This document shows, in pieces, positions 5,661 through 6,185 of a stretch of DNA of 6,185 nt. Every line of letters starts with the position of its first letter. Within the stretch, counting starts at the first letter, position 1. This stretch comes from an uncultured Clostridia bacterium (GTDB lineage Bacteria; Bacillota; Clostridia; Christensenellales; Borkfalkiaceae): the NCBI GenBank assembly GCA_947176485.1, contig CAMWQS010000087.1, forward strand, positions 1 to 6,185. Direction: 5' to 3'. A program made the translations under genes and the position numbers. The notes under the pieces were generated by a model. That model saw nothing but the letters and a program-made list of their open reading frames with translations. It did not search any database and was not told where the DNA came from.

Positions 5661-6185
5661 ATGGGTAAAGACAGTATTGTAGAACGCATAATTTCGGACG
5701 CCGAAAAGGAAGCGGAAAATATAATTTCCCAAGCCGAAACCCGTGCGGAGCAAACCGTCCAAGAGGCGGACCTTCGTGCGGAGAGGAAGCTTGCGGGCGT
5801 AAAGGCGGAGGTTGCGCAAAAGGTCAAGGCAATTCTTGACGGTAAGGCGGCGACCGCCCGTCTTGACGGCGCCAAGGCAGAGCTTGCCGAAAAGCGGCGT
5901 GTTATAGACGTGGTCTATAAAAACGCGCTTGAAGCACTCGTCGCGCTTGACAAAAAGGCTTCTTTGCAGCTTGCGGAAAGGCTTTTATGCGAATTTGCGG
6001 ACGAAGGCGACGAAATAGTGTTTGCGACGAATTATAAATATTTTGCCGAAGTTTCCAAGCTTGATATCGTAAAAGAAAAGAAGCTTAAAATATCAAACGG
6101 CAAATCTGCGCTTGAAGGCGGCTTTATCTTAAAAGGCAAAACCTCGGATAAAGACGTTTCTTACGGTGCGCTTTTGCAGTTCGAT
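5661..6185 (+). CDS. ntpE: V-type ATP synthase subunit E (peripheral stalk), partial at window end
   Basis: An open frame of 175 codons runs from ATG 5661 to the window edge without a stop. It begins MGKDSIVERIISDAEKEAEN; the first 80 or so residues are a charged Ala/Glu/Lys helix of the kind that pairs with the small G/H-type stalk subunit. A globular C-terminal part follows, with LALISNGKS-like family features seen here as KLKISNGKSALEGGFILKGK (140-160 region); the Gly-Gly-hydrophobic stretch is typical of subunit E. Full-length members have about 190-200 residues, so probably only 15-25 are missing. It starts 12 nt after the subunit K stop, with only a weak ribosome binding site (CGGT just before the ATG). 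The operon order I-K-E supports the call. Confidence 0.9.
   Translation, partial: MGKDSIVERIISDAEKEAENIISQAETRAEQTVQEADLRAERKLAGVKAEVAQKVKAILDGKAATARLDGAKAELAEKRRVIDVVYKNALEALVALDKKASLQLAERLLCEFADEGDEIVFATNYKYFAEVSKLDIVKEKKLKISNGKSALEGGFILKGKTSDKDVSYGALLQFD

Noticed and set aside
5259..5819. 186-residue minus-strand open frame across subunits K and E
   Set aside because: It is antisense to two clearly recognised genes and has a composition typical of a reversed coding frame, with no recognisable domain.

Overview
The window looks like chromosomal DNA from an anaerobic Bacillota (Firmicutes), most likely an uncultured gut-type Clostridia. The evidence is strong AGGAGG-type Shine-Dalgarno sites, a lipoprotein signal on the binding protein, sigma-A-like promoters and a bacterial V-type ATPase operon. 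The genus cannot be named from this sequence alone.

Layout: two operons diverge from an AT-rich intergenic region at 2459-2711. On the minus strand, reading leftwards, is a complete polar amino acid ABC importer: lipoprotein substrate-binding protein (2458-1607), permease (1600-911) and ATPase (924-1). The genes are packed with a 6-nt gap and then a 14-nt overlap. On the plus strand, reading rightwards, is the start of a V-type (Ntp/Aha) ATPase operon: small stalk subunit (2712-3029), membrane subunit I (3016-5007), proteolipid subunit K (5193-5648) and stalk subunit E (5661 onwards, cut by the window end). The order matches the ntpFIKE start of the Enterococcus hirae Na+-ATPase operon. The catalytic and rotor genes would lie beyond the window.

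How the genes work together: the ABC set would capture an amino acid outside the cell and import it at the cost of ATP. The V-ATPase subunits form the membrane half and peripheral stalk of a rotary ion pump. The proteolipid keeps the five Na+-ligand positions of E. hirae NtpK at a constant offset of 7, so the pump is probably Na+-coupled.

Most notable points: (1) the substrate-binding protein appears to be a natural circular permutant, with the segment that normally ends this family placed directly after the lipid anchor; (2) a 123-bp, nearly symmetric imperfect palindrome fills the gap between subunits I and K and is followed by an A-rich leader ahead of the c-ring gene; (3) the ABC ATPase has a lysine-rich N-terminal extension and a roughly 40-residue lysine-rich insertion between Q-loop and signature motif. 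No rRNA, tRNA, CRISPR array, transposase or phage gene was seen.
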